Shown: positions 1 to 8,514 of the stretch, piece after piece
Position numbering within the stretch: the first letter of the stretch is position 1
Layout: each line of letters opens with the position of its first letter
Source of the DNA: Halorubrum distributum JCM 10118
Lineage (GTDB): Archaea > Halobacteriota > Halobacteria > Halobacteriales > Haloferacaceae
DNA: 64,000 bases
Assembly: GCF_000337335.1 (NCBI RefSeq)
Contig: NZ_AOJN01000018.1
Span: 155,936 to 219,935 of the forward strand
Direction: 5' to 3'
Program-made: the position numbers and the translations under genes
The notes under the pieces: model-generated
Told to the model about the DNA's origin: nothing
What the model saw: the letters and a program-made list of their open reading frames with translations, nothing else
The model's database searches: none

Positions 1-7
1 GCTCCTC

Positions 8-46
8 GCGGCCGCCGAGGGCGGCCGCTCGCAGGCACGCGCCACC
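8..46 (-). repeat. Dispersed hairpin repeat, copy 1
   Basis: A perfect 9-bp stem with a 3-nt loop lies at 8-28. Together with the adjoining bases it shares a 22-bp identical block (25-46, read on the minus strand) with 12926-12947. The second copy has the same flank but a shorter 6-bp stem. This looks like a mobile or structured haloarchaeal intergenic repeat. It lies just downstream of the deoxyhypusine synthase gene. Confidence 0.7.
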
Positions 47-95
47 GTACCGCTATTTATAAGAGATAACGCGGCCGGAGCCGGTCCGCACGCCC

Positions 96-1193
96 CTACT
101 CCACGCGCTCGCGGGCCGCGGCGACGAGCATCGGGAGCATCACCGTCGCGTCGCCGTAGACGGAGGCGTTGCGCGCGTCCTTCTCTAGTTTGCCCCACGA
201 GCGCGCCTCTTCGAGGCTCGCGCCGGAGAGCCCGCCGGTCGCCTCGGGGTCCATCGTGATCTGGACGGCGTAGTCGTAGGCGCGCGGCGTGACGAGCATC
301 GTCTGGAGCGTGAAGTTCTTCGGGACGCCGCCGCCGACGAGCAGGCAGCCGGCGTCGTCGGCCTCGAACGCGAGGTCGGTCAGCTCCGTCATGTCGTCGA
401 GGGCGTCGAGCGTGAAGTCGGCGGTCTGGGCGTACATCCACGCCTGAAGCCCCAAAACGGAGTCTTGAACCGCGGGGCAGTAGATCGGCACGTCGCACTC
501 GTAGGCGGCGGCCGCGACCCCCGGCCCCTCCGGGACGTCGTCGCGCTCGTTCACCGCGGCGTTCGCGCGACCGAGCTCGCGCGTGAGGTCGGCGATGGAG
601 ACGGCGTCTGTCCCCTCCGCGTCCGGGTCGGCTTCCAGCGCCGGGAACACCTCCTCGCGGAGGTGGCCCTCGAAGTCGGCGAAGTGCTCCTGCGGGAGGT
701 AGACGTTGTAGATGCGGTCGACCCCCTCGTCGCGGAGCCCCTCGTCGTGTTCGCGGGGGGTCTTCTCCGGGTCGTGGGTGCGCCCGTGGTGGTGTTTCCC
801 CCCGATGGCCTCGATGGCGTCGTGGGTGAGGTTCGCGCCCGTGGTCACTACGGCGTCGACGTAGCCGTCGCGGATGAGGTCGGCGACGATCCGACGCATG
901 CCGGCGGGCACCATCGCGCCCGCCAGCGAGAGGAACACGGTACAGTCGTCGTTCTCGAACATCTCCGCGAGCACGTCGCCCGCCTCGTTGACGGCGGCGG
1001 CGCCGATCCCCGCGTCGCCGTAGCCGTCGACGAGCTCGCTCACCGTCATCCCGGCAGTCGCGCGCGTGTGTCCGACGGGGTCCTCGCCGAACTCCTCGCG
1101 GTGCGGGTCGTGGCCGCCGTGATCGTCGCCGCCGCCGTGGTCGCTCTCGGCACCCGCCGCGTCGTCTCCCGTCTCCTCGTCGCTGTCGGTCAT
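96..1193 (-). CDS. dys: Deoxyhypusine synthase
   Basis: A 365-residue protein of the deoxyhypusine synthase family, which transfers a 4-aminobutyl group (or, in some archaea, uses an agmatine route) to a lysine of translation factor aIF5A. The NAD-binding region VVTTGANLTHD, the GGGVPKNF loop and the near-C-terminal SWGKLEKDA segment carrying the catalytic lysine are all visible. The first 40 or so residues are a His/Asp/Gly-rich extension (GGGDDHGGHDPH) absent from most homologues and possibly disordered or metal-binding. ATG start at 1193. It is monocistronic and co-oriented with the SAMP gene upstream. Confidence 0.93.
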   Translation of the reverse strand: MTDSDEETGDDAAGAESDHGGGDDHGGHDPHREEFGEDPVGHTRATAGMTVSELVDGYGDAGIGAAAVNEAGDVLAEMFENDDCTVFLSLAGAMVPAGMRRIVADLIRDGYVDAVVTTGANLTHDAIEAIGGKHHHGRTHDPEKTPREHDEGLRDEGVDRIYNVYLPQEHFADFEGHLREEVFPALEADPDAEGTDAVSIADLTRELGRANAAVNERDDVPEGPGVAAAAYECDVPIYCPAVQDSVLGLQAWMYAQTADFTLDALDDMTELTDLAFEADDAGCLLVGGGVPKNFTLQTMLVTPRAYDYAVQITMDPEATGGLSGASLEEARSWGKLEKDARNASVYGDATVMLPMLVAAARERVE

Positions 1194-1232
1194 GGCTCCC
1201 GATGGGGCCGGCGCGCGTTTGAAACGACCGAT

Positions 1233-1517
1233 CTATCGGCCGACGCTCCCGCCGCTGACGGGCGGGAACAGCGCGAGTTCGTCGCCCGCCTCCAGCGTCG
1301 CGTCGAGCCCCTCGTCGTGGCGGACGCTCCGCCCGTTCCGGAGGACGTTGATGTGATCCGCGACGGTCCCGTCCTCCATCACCCGGTCCCGGAGGTCGGG
1401 GTGCGCGTCCAACAGCGCGTCGAGCGCGTCGCCGACCGTGTCGCCCGGCTCCGCGTCGACGGCCACCGCGCGGTCGCCCGCGATCTCCGCGAGGTCGGCG
1501 AACAGCTTCCACTCCAT
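1233..1517 (-). CDS. Ubiquitin-like small archaeal modifier (MoaD/SAMP1 type)
   Basis: A 94-residue beta-grasp protein of the MoaD/ThiS/SAMP1 family. It begins MEWKLFADLAEIAG and ends in ELALFPPVSGG followed by SVGR. Family members act as sulfur carriers for molybdopterin and as protein modifiers after E1-like adenylation of a C-terminal diglycine. Here four residues follow the diglycine, so it would need trimming or may not be conjugated. An in-frame upstream ATG at 1580 would overlap the preceding gene by 41 bp; the ATG at 1517 matches the family N-terminus and is preferred. Confidence 0.85.
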   Translation of the reverse strand: MEWKLFADLAEIAGDRAVAVDAEPGDTVGDALDALLDAHPDLRDRVMEDGTVADHINVLRNGRSVRHDEGLDATLEAGDELALFPPVSGGSVGR

Positions 1518-1539
1518 AGCGGATCCCCGCGCGGGCGAC

Positions 1540-2853
1540 TCAAGAGCGTTGCGTCCCGTCGGAATCGGTTTCCTCGTCACGGTCGACCTCCGCGTCGAAA
1601 TCGGTCCCCTCGTCGATGCCGTCGAGCTCGGCGTCGCGCGCGGCCGCGGACGCCGTCTCGATCCCTCCGTCAGCCCCCTCCGCGTCGGGCGGCGACGCGG
1701 CGGCGGCCTCGAACCGACGGATCGCGTCCGGCCTGCCGACGAGGTACACCAGGTCGCCGGCGCCGAAGGCGTACGCGCGCGGCGGGATCGGCTGAACGGG
1801 CCCCTCCGCCGGGCGGACCGCGGCGACGACGGCCCCGACCTCGCCGACGGTGCTCCCGTCGAGGTCGCTCCCGGCGCCCACCGCGACCGAGGCCATCGTC
1901 TCGTCGGCGGTCCGCAGCAGGGAGGCGAACTCGCGGTCGGCCTGCGGCTCCGCGGGGAGCGTCACGAGGCGGTAGTCGCCCTCCTCCGTCAGCCGTTCGG
2001 CGTCCGACTCGTCGAGCGCGACGGTGACGGCGTCGCCGGCGACGCCGCGCAGCTCGCCGGTCGCGACGCGCTTCGGCTCCGGGTCGTCGCGCCACAGCTG
2101 GACCGTGTCGCCGACGGTGGCGTTGTTCGGCGGGTCCGCCGCGACCGCGACCGCCGCCGACCCCGGCGCGAGCGTCGGGCCGAGCCCCGCCGCGCGAGAG
2201 CCGACGGCGAAGTACTCGACGGTCCCGTCCGCGTCGAGGTCGAGGTCGACGTAGCCGACGCCGTACTCGTCTTTGAGCCGGGAAACGAGCCGCTCTCGGA
2301 GGTCCGCCGCCGAGAGCTTCCGCGGGAACAGCAGGGTCGTCTCCGCGAGCTCCGCCTTCTTCTCCGGCGAGACGGGGTCGTACGTGTCCATATCGCCGAT
2401 CTCGTCGGCCGGCGGGATCGTCACCGCCGTGAACCGGCCGACCGCGCGCACGACCCCGCTCAGCTCGCCCTCGAGCTGCTTGGCCCCGGAGAGCGCGAAC
2501 ACGTCGACAGCGAGCCGGTCGCCCGCGTACCGGCCGACGGGGGCCATCACCGCCGCGACGCCGAGAGAGACGAGGTTGAAGAAGACGCTCTCGGGCGCCA
2601 GGAGGGCCGGGTTGTCGCCGACCGCGACCGACCCCAGCGAGGTCGTGTTGAGGTACAAGGCGACGACCGAGACCCCGATCAGGCCGGTCACCCCCTCGGG
2701 GATCTCCGTGCGGAAGTACCAGCGGTAGGCGAGCGCCGCGCCGCCGGCCACGAGTGTGGCGACGACCGCGAACGTGACCAGCGTGATCGCCGCCTGCCGG
2801 GGGCGAGCGAAGCCGACGTCGACCGCGGCGAGGACAGCGAGCGAGGGGCTCAC
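1540..2853 (-). CDS. Membrane protein with TrkA-C-like domain, second of a pair
   Basis: A 437-residue protein with about three N-terminal membrane segments (residues 10-45, 55-75, 90-110). A large cytoplasmic part follows that contains a TrkA-C-like module near residues 300-370 (GSTVGEVG, then YAFGAGDLVYLVGRPDAI). TrkA-C/RCK-C domains bind ligands and gate potassium transport. There is no selectivity filter, so it is not a channel by itself. It overlaps its upstream paralogue by 4 bp (ATGA), indicating translational coupling. The C-terminal tail is highly acidic. Likely a regulatory or accessory component of potassium homeostasis; the exact role is unknown. Confidence 0.8.
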   Translation of the reverse strand: MSPSLAVLAAVDVGFARPRQAAITLVTFAVVATLVAGGAALAYRWYFRTEIPEGVTGLIGVSVVALYLNTTSLGSVAVGDNPALLAPESVFFNLVSLGVAAVMAPVGRYAGDRLAVDVFALSGAKQLEGELSGVVRAVGRFTAVTIPPADEIGDMDTYDPVSPEKKAELAETTLLFPRKLSAADLRERLVSRLKDEYGVGYVDLDLDADGTVEYFAVGSRAAGLGPTLAPGSAAVAVAADPPNNATVGDTVQLWRDDPEPKRVATGELRGVAGDAVTVALDESDAERLTEEGDYRLVTLPAEPQADREFASLLRTADETMASVAVGAGSDLDGSTVGEVGAVVAAVRPAEGPVQPIPPRAYAFGAGDLVYLVGRPDAIRRFEAAAASPPDAEGADGGIETASAAARDAELDGIDEGTDFDAEVDRDEETDSDGTQRS

Positions 2854-4118
2854 GCGGCCACCTCAGCGAACCGGTCGAGCGCGTCGCGGCTCCCGACGAC
2901 GAACAGGTCGTCGCCCGCCGACAGCGACTGCGAGCCGTCGGGCGCGATCGTCCACGACTCGTGGCGCGCCGCGAGGACGGCCACGTCGTACGCCTCGCGG
3001 ACCTCTGCCTCGCCGATCGTGTGCCCGTCCAGCGGCCCTCCGGCGACGACGGAGACCCTCCGGAACCGCTTCCCGGCCCGGCGCAGCAGGGCCGTGAGCT
3101 CGTACTCGCGGCGGGTGCCCCGCGACAGCACCAGCACGCGCCCGCGGTCGGCGCGGAGGAGCGTCGTCGCCTCGGAGCGGTCGAGCGCGAGCGTCACGCG
3201 GCCCTCGCCGCCGGTCGTGGTCGGTGCGGTCGCCGCCGGCGGGGCGCCGACGGTCTCCTCGCCGCCGTCGGTCCGCGCGTCCTCGTCCGGGTCCGGGTCG
3301 TCGCCTGCGGCGGGGCCCGGGTCGGACGTCGCGGCGGCGCCCGGTTCCGGCTTCCCGCTGGACCGGGCGGCGATCACGGCCCCCTCGGCGTCGAGGTCGG
3401 GGGTTATCACGCGGACGACGTCGCCGCGGGCGATCCCGGTCGGGACGAGCGCCGACACCGACACCGCGCGCTTCCCCGCGGGCACGCGCTTCGAGAGCGC
3501 GCCGGTCGGCGGCGCCGCGGCGACGGTCGCGCGCGCCTGTTCGTCGATCCGGACCGCCACGTCGGCGAGGTCGAGCTCGGTCTGGAGCCGCTCCGCGAAG
3601 CGGTCTTCCAGCTCCGCGAGCGGGAGGTCTGCGGGGAACGTCCAGTCGCCGTCGAGGATCGCGCGGCGCGTGTCGGCCGGCAGCGGCGGGTACCCCTCCA
3701 TGTCGTTCACCTCGCCGGCGACCTCGACGGAGACGCGCCCCCGGCCGCCGACGAGTTCGATCACGTCGGTCGAGAGCGTCCGGTCGCGGAGCTGCCTGAG
3801 CGAGATGCGCTTCGGGACGCTGGCGCCGAGCCGGTCACCCTGCGCGTGGGCGTACATGGAGAGCATCAACACCACGACGATCGCCGTGAGGATGGCGGGC
3901 GCGCGCTCCGACGAGCGGATCGTCTCGTCGTTGAGCGCGAGCAGCCCGCCGTTGACGCCGGCGATCGCGAGCGACAGGACGACCACCCCGAGCCCGGGGA
4001 TCGTCACGTCAGTGACGTACTTGAACACGAACCCGAGGGTCCCGGCCACCAGCGCGGGGACGATCCCGGTGATGACGCCGAGGTAGACGCCGAAGACGAT
4101 CTCGACGGGCAGCGACAT
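2850..4118 (-). CDS. Membrane protein with TrkA-C-like domain, first of a pair
   Basis: A 422-residue paralogue of the downstream gene. Three hydrophobic segments lie at residues 5-30, 38-60 and 70-90, followed by a cytoplasmic region. An Asp/Gly/Ala/Pro-rich insert spans about residues 245-300. A C-terminal TrkA-C-like module follows (DGHTIGEAEVREAYDVAVLA, then LSAGDDLFVVGSRDALDRF). Transcribed away from the potassium channel gene at 4238, with a short intergenic region holding both promoters. Family membership is clear from the TrkA-C pattern; a role in potassium or c-di-AMP-controlled ion balance is inference. Confidence 0.8.
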   Translation of the reverse strand: MSLPVEIVFGVYLGVITGIVPALVAGTLGFVFKYVTDVTIPGLGVVVLSLAIAGVNGGLLALNDETIRSSERAPAILTAIVVVLMLSMYAHAQGDRLGASVPKRISLRQLRDRTLSTDVIELVGGRGRVSVEVAGEVNDMEGYPPLPADTRRAILDGDWTFPADLPLAELEDRFAERLQTELDLADVAVRIDEQARATVAAAPPTGALSKRVPAGKRAVSVSALVPTGIARGDVVRVITPDLDAEGAVIAARSSGKPEPGAAATSDPGPAAGDDPDPDEDARTDGGEETVGAPPAATAPTTTGGEGRVTLALDRSEATTLLRADRGRVLVLSRGTRREYELTALLRRAGKRFRRVSVVAGGPLDGHTIGEAEVREAYDVAVLAARHESWTIAPDGSQSLSAGDDLFVVGSRDALDRFAEVAA

Positions 4119-4237
4119 ACCCCTTTCAACCGACGGGTGGGTTAAACGTGTGTCGACGGGGGAGCTGGTCGCCCCCGGGACCGTCGGCCTCGCGGTCGCC
4201 TCGCGGGGTTTAAGTCCGGTCTCGGCGACGCGGAGAT

Positions 4238-5401
4238 ATGGAGCTGACCCGGGACTGGGTGACCGTCCGAGCGTCGATCGCCTTGACGTTCGCGGTCGCG
4301 ATACTGTCGATCCTCGCCGGCCTCGCGCAGATCGGCGGGCTCGGCGTCTCCGGGCCGCTCGCCCCGCTGGTCCCCGACTTCGTCAGACAGACCGTCGGGT
4401 TCACGGGGACGATCACGGGGTTCTCGATGCTCGGGAGCGGCTTCGCGCTGAAGAACGGCTACCGGATCGGCTGGTACTCCACGGCGGTGTTGCTCCCGTT
4501 GACGGCGATCCAGGGGCTGATGCAGGCCTCGATCCTCTCGTTCCCGTTGGTGGCGCTCTCCGTCCTCTCGGTGCCGACGCTCGTGATCAACCGGGGGCGG
4601 TTCGACAGGTCGTACTCCCCCTCGCCGACGCAGCTCGCGGCCGGCGCCGCGCTGGTGACGGCCGTCTCCTACGGGACGGTCGGCACGTACGCGCTCCGCG
4701 ATCAGTTCAACGGGGCCGTGACCATCGTCGACGCGTTCTACTTCACCGTCGTCACCGCCTCCACGGTCGGCTACGGCGACATCAGCCCGGCGACCGACAT
4801 CGCCCGGCTGTTCGCGGTCTCCTCGCTCGTGATGAACGTCGCCGCCTTCGCGGTGGCGCTCGGGGTCCTCCTCACGCCCGCCATCGAGGCGCAGCTCTCC
4901 AAGGCGCTCGGAAAAATGACCGACAGACAGATCGACCTCCTCGACGACCACGTCCTCGTGCTCGGCTACGGGGACCTGACGGAACCGATTCTCGAAGAGC
5001 TCGACGCCCGCGACGGCGTCGAGTACGCCGTCGTGACGCCCGACGAGACCGCCGCGCGGCGGCTCGCCGAGCGCGACATTCCGGTGTTCACCGCGGACCC
5101 CAGCGACGTCGACCCGCTCGAACGGGTGAACCTCGCCGGCGCCCGCGCGGTCGTCGCCGCCACCGAGGACGACGCGCGCGACGCGCTCGCCATCCTCACC
5201 GCCCGACAGCTCAACCCCGACGTGCGGATCGTCGCGGCGGTCACGCAGCGCGAGAACGTCGACAAGCTCCGCCGCGCGGGGGCCGATCAGGTGATCTCGC
5301 CGACGACGCTCGGCGGGCACATCATCGTCGACTGCGCGTTCGGCGCCGACAGCACGGACGCGACCGAGGGAGTCCTCGACGACATCGACCTCGACGACTG
5401 A
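4238..5401 (+). CDS. RCK-domain potassium channel
   Basis: A 387-residue two-domain potassium channel. The N-terminal half has hydrophobic segments and a pore loop with the exact potassium selectivity filter TVGYGD near residue 182, followed by an inner helix. The C-terminal half is a TrkA-N/RCK domain with the Rossmann motif VLGYGDLTEPIL and the usual Asp-rich ligand loop. It should conduct potassium across the cytoplasmic membrane, gated by nucleotide or divalent ion binding. Divergent from the two TrkA-C membrane proteins, which suggests a shared potassium module. The tail is acidic (DDIDLDD). Confidence 0.92.
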   Translation: MELTRDWVTVRASIALTFAVAILSILAGLAQIGGLGVSGPLAPLVPDFVRQTVGFTGTITGFSMLGSGFALKNGYRIGWYSTAVLLPLTAIQGLMQASILSFPLVALSVLSVPTLVINRGRFDRSYSPSPTQLAAGAALVTAVSYGTVGTYALRDQFNGAVTIVDAFYFTVVTASTVGYGDISPATDIARLFAVSSLVMNVAAFAVALGVLLTPAIEAQLSKALGKMTDRQIDLLDDHVLVLGYGDLTEPILEELDARDGVEYAVVTPDETAARRLAERDIPVFTADPSDVDPLERVNLAGARAVVAATEDDARDALAILTARQLNPDVRIVAAVTQRENVDKLRRAGADQVISPTTLGGHIIVDCAFGADSTDATEGVLDDIDLDD

Positions 5402-5429
5402 GCGTCGCGGCGGGATCGCTCCCGACCGC

Positions 5430-6065
5430 TCAGCGGCTCCGCCGCCCCTTCGTCTGTCGGTAGTCGCGGCTCAACACGTTCTCGTGCATGTGGTCGCGGA
5501 AGGCGTCGGCCTCGTCGTCGCTCATCGCCGCCGGCTCCTTCATCGGCACCAGCTCGAACCCGCGCCCGCGGATCGTCGTCGCGTGTTCGGCGTCGACGTC
5601 GAAGGAGTCCGGCCGGCGCGTCGTGTACTCGACGGCCAGCTCGCGGAGGGGTCGCTCGCCGACCGGCACGATGATCTGGGGGTTTATCATCCGGATCTCC
5701 GCGTTGAGGAACGGCTCGCAGGTGCCGACTTCCCGGTCCGTCGGCTTGCGGTCGGGATGCCGACACCGCGTCAGGTTCGTGAAGAATATGTTCTGGACGT
5801 CGGGCTCCGCGGCGTCCGGCGCCGAGCGGACGAAGCCGAGGTCGCCGAAGATCGACTGGACGCGCTCGCCGCCCCCCTCGCCGGTGAAGGGGACACCGTT
5901 GCGCTCGGCGGCTTCGGTCGGCGCCGTCCCGACCACGAGGAACTCGGCGCCGACGTCGCCGTAGCCGTGGACGACGCGGTCGCGGGCGCCGCACAGCTCC
6001 TCGCAGTTCTCGCAGTCGGTGTCCATCGCGAACGGGTTCTCGAACTCCGTCTGGTTCGCGTCCAC
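5430..6065 (-). CDS. Uracil-DNA glycosylase family protein (family 4-like, Fe-S)
   Basis: A 211-residue protein of the uracil-DNA glycosylase superfamily. Four cysteines placed as in family 4 Fe-S glycosylases are visible: CENC near residues 18-21, then one in TNLTRC and one in GTCEPF about 15 apart. The GTAPTEAAERNGVPFTGEGG segment resembles the active-site loop (usually GEAPG), and VPVGERPL fits the central strand. It probably removes uracil or another damaged base, but the altered loop leaves substrate open. Starts with GTG at 6065; a TATA-like box about 25 bp upstream favours this over the ATG at 6026. Confidence 0.8.
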   Translation of the reverse strand: MDANQTEFENPFAMDTDCENCEELCGARDRVVHGYGDVGAEFLVVGTAPTEAAERNGVPFTGEGGGERVQSIFGDLGFVRSAPDAAEPDVQNIFFTNLTRCRHPDRKPTDREVGTCEPFLNAEIRMINPQIIVPVGERPLRELAVEYTTRRPDSFDVDAEHATTIRGRGFELVPMKEPAAMSDDEADAFRDHMHENVLSRDYRQTKGRRSR

Positions 6066-6176
6066 GGTCGACGTGGGCGCTCCGCCACCCTAAACGCTCC
6101 GCCGTGGCGGGCGAGGAGACGAGAGAAACGCGGCGTCGCGAGGCGACGACCCGCGAGCGCCGAGACGGCGGCCGCG

Positions 6177-6404
6177 TCAGTTGGGTACGTAGCAGTCGCC
6201 GTCGCAGTCGACGAGCCCCTCGCTGCGGAGGGTCTTCAGGATGCTGTATAACGAGAGCTTCTTCATGCCGAGCGACTCGCCCATCTCGGAAACGGTGGCG
6301 TCGCCGTTCGTGGTGAGGTACAGGTACACGAGCTTGGCGCGGGGCGACTGGAGCTCCCGGGGGAGCGACGGGGCCGTCGCGGACGCGGTCTCCGTTTCGA
6401 GCAT
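6177..6404 (-). CDS. Small winged-helix transcriptional regulator (TrmB/MarR-like)
   Basis: A 75-residue protein, MLETETASATAP then a winged-helix domain: PRAKLVYLYLTTNGDATVSEMGESLGMKKLSLYSILKTLRSEGLVD read in parts gives helix-turn-helix and wing. The 'GLVDCDGDCYVPN' end has a CxxxC pair. A longer frame reaches 6470, but a minus-strand TATA-like box at 6431-6438 lies 27-34 bp before the ATG at 6404, fixing a leaderless start there. Widespread in haloarchaea; target unknown. It sits downstream of the sdh operon with the same orientation but its own promoter. Confidence 0.8.
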   Translation of the reverse strand: MLETETASATAPSLPRELQSPRAKLVYLYLTTNGDATVSEMGESLGMKKLSLYSILKTLRSEGLVDCDGDCYVPN

Positions 6405-6430
6405 CTTGTCCGACACGTCGGGTTCGACGA

Positions 6431-6438
6431 TAATAAAT
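6431..6438 (-). promoter_or_regulatory. TATA box for the winged-helix regulator
   Basis: Minus-strand ATTTATTA in an AT-rich patch, 27-34 bp upstream of the ATG at 6404, as expected for a leaderless haloarchaeal transcript. It decides the start codon. Confidence 0.6.
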
Positions 6439-6631
6439 CCCCTATTCAACAGTCGTCGAAAACACCTCAAATAACGAGAGAGCGCCTAAGAACGCGAATA
6501 TCCTCATATCCGATCGAATAACGTCGATCGACGAACCGGGAATCGACGCGTATCGACGCTCGATTTCGACCGTCGACGGATAGGAAACCGTGAACGATCC
6601 GGATCGATCCGGCGAAAGCGAGCCGGCCGGC

Positions 6632-8461
6632 TCAGTACGAGCGGCTCTTCGGTTCGTACGTCTTGTTCTCGCCCTCGAGGACGACGGGCTTGTACCACAG
6701 CTCCGGCTCGCCGTCGTTCCACGAGATGAGCGTGTGCTTCAGCCACTCCTCGTCTTTGCGCTCCTGGTGTTCCTTGCGCCAGTGGGCGCCCCGGAACTCC
6801 TCGCGGGCGAGCGCGCCCATCGTCAGCGCCTCCGCGAGGTCGAGGATGTTCCGCGTCTCGATCGTGTGGATGAGGTCGGTGTTGAACGTCCGCGACGGGT
6901 CCGACACCGCGACGTCCTTGTACGCCTCGCGGGCCTCGCGGAGGTCTTCGAGCGTCTCCTCCAGCCGGCCCTCCTCGCGGAACACGTTGACGTTGGCCGT
7001 CATCGTCTCCTGGACCGCGGAGCGGATCTCCGCGTGGTTGCGGCCCTTGCGGGAGAGCAGTTCGTCGACGCGCTCCTGTGCGCGGTCGACGGCGCCCCCG
7101 ACGACGCTCTCGGCGTCGGTCGCCACGGCGCCGCCGTCGGCCGCGGCGGGGTCCGAGCCGTCCGTCTCGCCGACCTCAACGCCGAACTCGTAGTCGGCCG
7201 GTTCCCAGTCGCTGGACCGGCCGGTCGTGACCTCGGCCTCGCCCATCTCCTCGCCGGCGGCGTGGCGCCCGGCGCGCTTGCCGAAGACGATGAGCTCCGG
7301 GAGCGCGTTGCCGCCGAGGCGGTTCGCGCCGTGGACGGAGGCGCAGGCGCACTCGCCGGCGGCGTACAGCCCGTCGATGACGGTCTCGCCGAACTCGTTC
7401 GTCTCGATGCCGCCCATCGCGTAGTGCTGGCCGGGCTTGACCGGCATCGGCTCCGTGAGCCCGTCGGCGCCCTCGAAGTCCTCCGCGAGGTGGAGAATGT
7501 TCTCCAGCCGGTCGAGGATGCGCTCCTCGCCGAGGTGGCGCATGTCGAGGTGGACGTACTCGTCCTCGATGCCGCGGCCCTCGTTGACCTCGGTCAGCTC
7601 GGCGCGGGAGACGACATCGCGGGAGGCGAGCTCGCCGTCGTTGTTCGCGTAGCCGTGCTCGAACATGAACCGCTCGCCGTCCTCGTTGTAGAGGATTCCG
7701 CCCTCGCCGCGGACGCCCTCGGAGATGAGGACGCCCGTCGACGGCAGCGTCGTCGGGTGGAACTGGATGAACTCCATGTCCTCCATCGGGACGCCGGCGC
7801 GGTACGCCATCGCGACCCCGTCGCCGGTGTTCGCGACCGCGTTCGTGGTGTGGTCGAACACCTGCCCCATCCCGCCCGTCGCGAGGATGACGCCGTTCTC
7901 GGCGCGGAAGCCGCTGATCTCGCCGCTCTGGATGTCGTACGCGACGACGCCGTGACAGGTCCGCTCGGCGGGGTCGTCCTCGTCGGTGACCGCGAGGTCC
8001 ATCACGTGCCACTCGTCGTACACCGTGATGCCTCGTTTGACCACCTGCTCGTACATCGTGTGGAGCATCTGGTGGCCGGTCTCGGCGCCCGCGTACGTCG
8101 TGCGCGGGAAGGATAGGCCGCCGAACGGTCGCTGGGAGACGCGGCCGTCGTCCTCGCGGGAGAACGGCATCCCCCAGTGTTCGAGGCGGATGACCTCCTC
8201 GGGGCTCTCCTGACAGAGGGCCTCGACCGCCGGCGCGTCGCCGAGGTAGTCGGACCCCTTCATCGTGTCGTACGCGTGGTCCTGCCAGGAGTCGGCGTCG
8301 CGCAGCGCCGCGTTGATCCCGCCCTCTGCCGCGCCCGTGTGCGACCGGACGGGATGGAGCTTCGACACCATCGCCACGTCCGCGCCCGCCTCTTGTGCCG
8401 CGATCGCCGCCCGGAGTCCCGCCCCGCCGGCCCCGACGACGACGACGTCGTGTTCGTACAT
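6632..8461 (-). CDS. sdhA: Succinate dehydrogenase flavoprotein subunit
   Basis: A 609-residue flavoprotein of the succinate dehydrogenase/fumarate reductase complex, oxidising succinate to fumarate in the TCA cycle. The N-terminal FAD-binding motif VVGAGGAGLRAAI, the HPVRSHTGAAEGGINAAL segment with the flavin-linking His, and the downstream HPTTLPSTGVLISEG active-site region are visible. The C-terminal helical domain ends TYEPKSRSY. Last gene of the sdhC-D-B-A operon, 53 bp after sdhB. Length is normal for the family; an Ala/Asp-rich insert near residues 430-455 looks like a haloarchaeal acidic loop. Confidence 0.96.
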   Translation of the reverse strand: MYEHDVVVVGAGGAGLRAAIAAQEAGADVAMVSKLHPVRSHTGAAEGGINAALRDADSWQDHAYDTMKGSDYLGDAPAVEALCQESPEEVIRLEHWGMPFSREDDGRVSQRPFGGLSFPRTTYAGAETGHQMLHTMYEQVVKRGITVYDEWHVMDLAVTDEDDPAERTCHGVVAYDIQSGEISGFRAENGVILATGGMGQVFDHTTNAVANTGDGVAMAYRAGVPMEDMEFIQFHPTTLPSTGVLISEGVRGEGGILYNEDGERFMFEHGYANNDGELASRDVVSRAELTEVNEGRGIEDEYVHLDMRHLGEERILDRLENILHLAEDFEGADGLTEPMPVKPGQHYAMGGIETNEFGETVIDGLYAAGECACASVHGANRLGGNALPELIVFGKRAGRHAAGEEMGEAEVTTGRSSDWEPADYEFGVEVGETDGSDPAAADGGAVATDAESVVGGAVDRAQERVDELLSRKGRNHAEIRSAVQETMTANVNVFREEGRLEETLEDLREAREAYKDVAVSDPSRTFNTDLIHTIETRNILDLAEALTMGALAREEFRGAHWRKEHQERKDEEWLKHTLISWNDGEPELWYKPVVLEGENKTYEPKSRSY

Positions 8462-8514
8462 TGTTGGTATGAAAGTTGGTTAGGTCTGAATGCCCTTGAG
8501 CGTGTCTCCCGTCG

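Noticed and set aside
465-2027. Long plus-strand frame opposite the deoxyhypusine synthase, SAMP and TrkA-C genes
   Set aside because: Arg/Val-rich, non-acidic product with no family pattern; it is the complementary-strand shadow of recognised genes in high-GC DNA.
1438-4086. 882-codon plus-strand frame opposite the TrkA-C pair
   Set aside because: The product is Arg/Ser/Pro-rich and unlike the acidic haloarchaeal proteome, while the minus strand encodes clear membrane/TrkA-C proteins.
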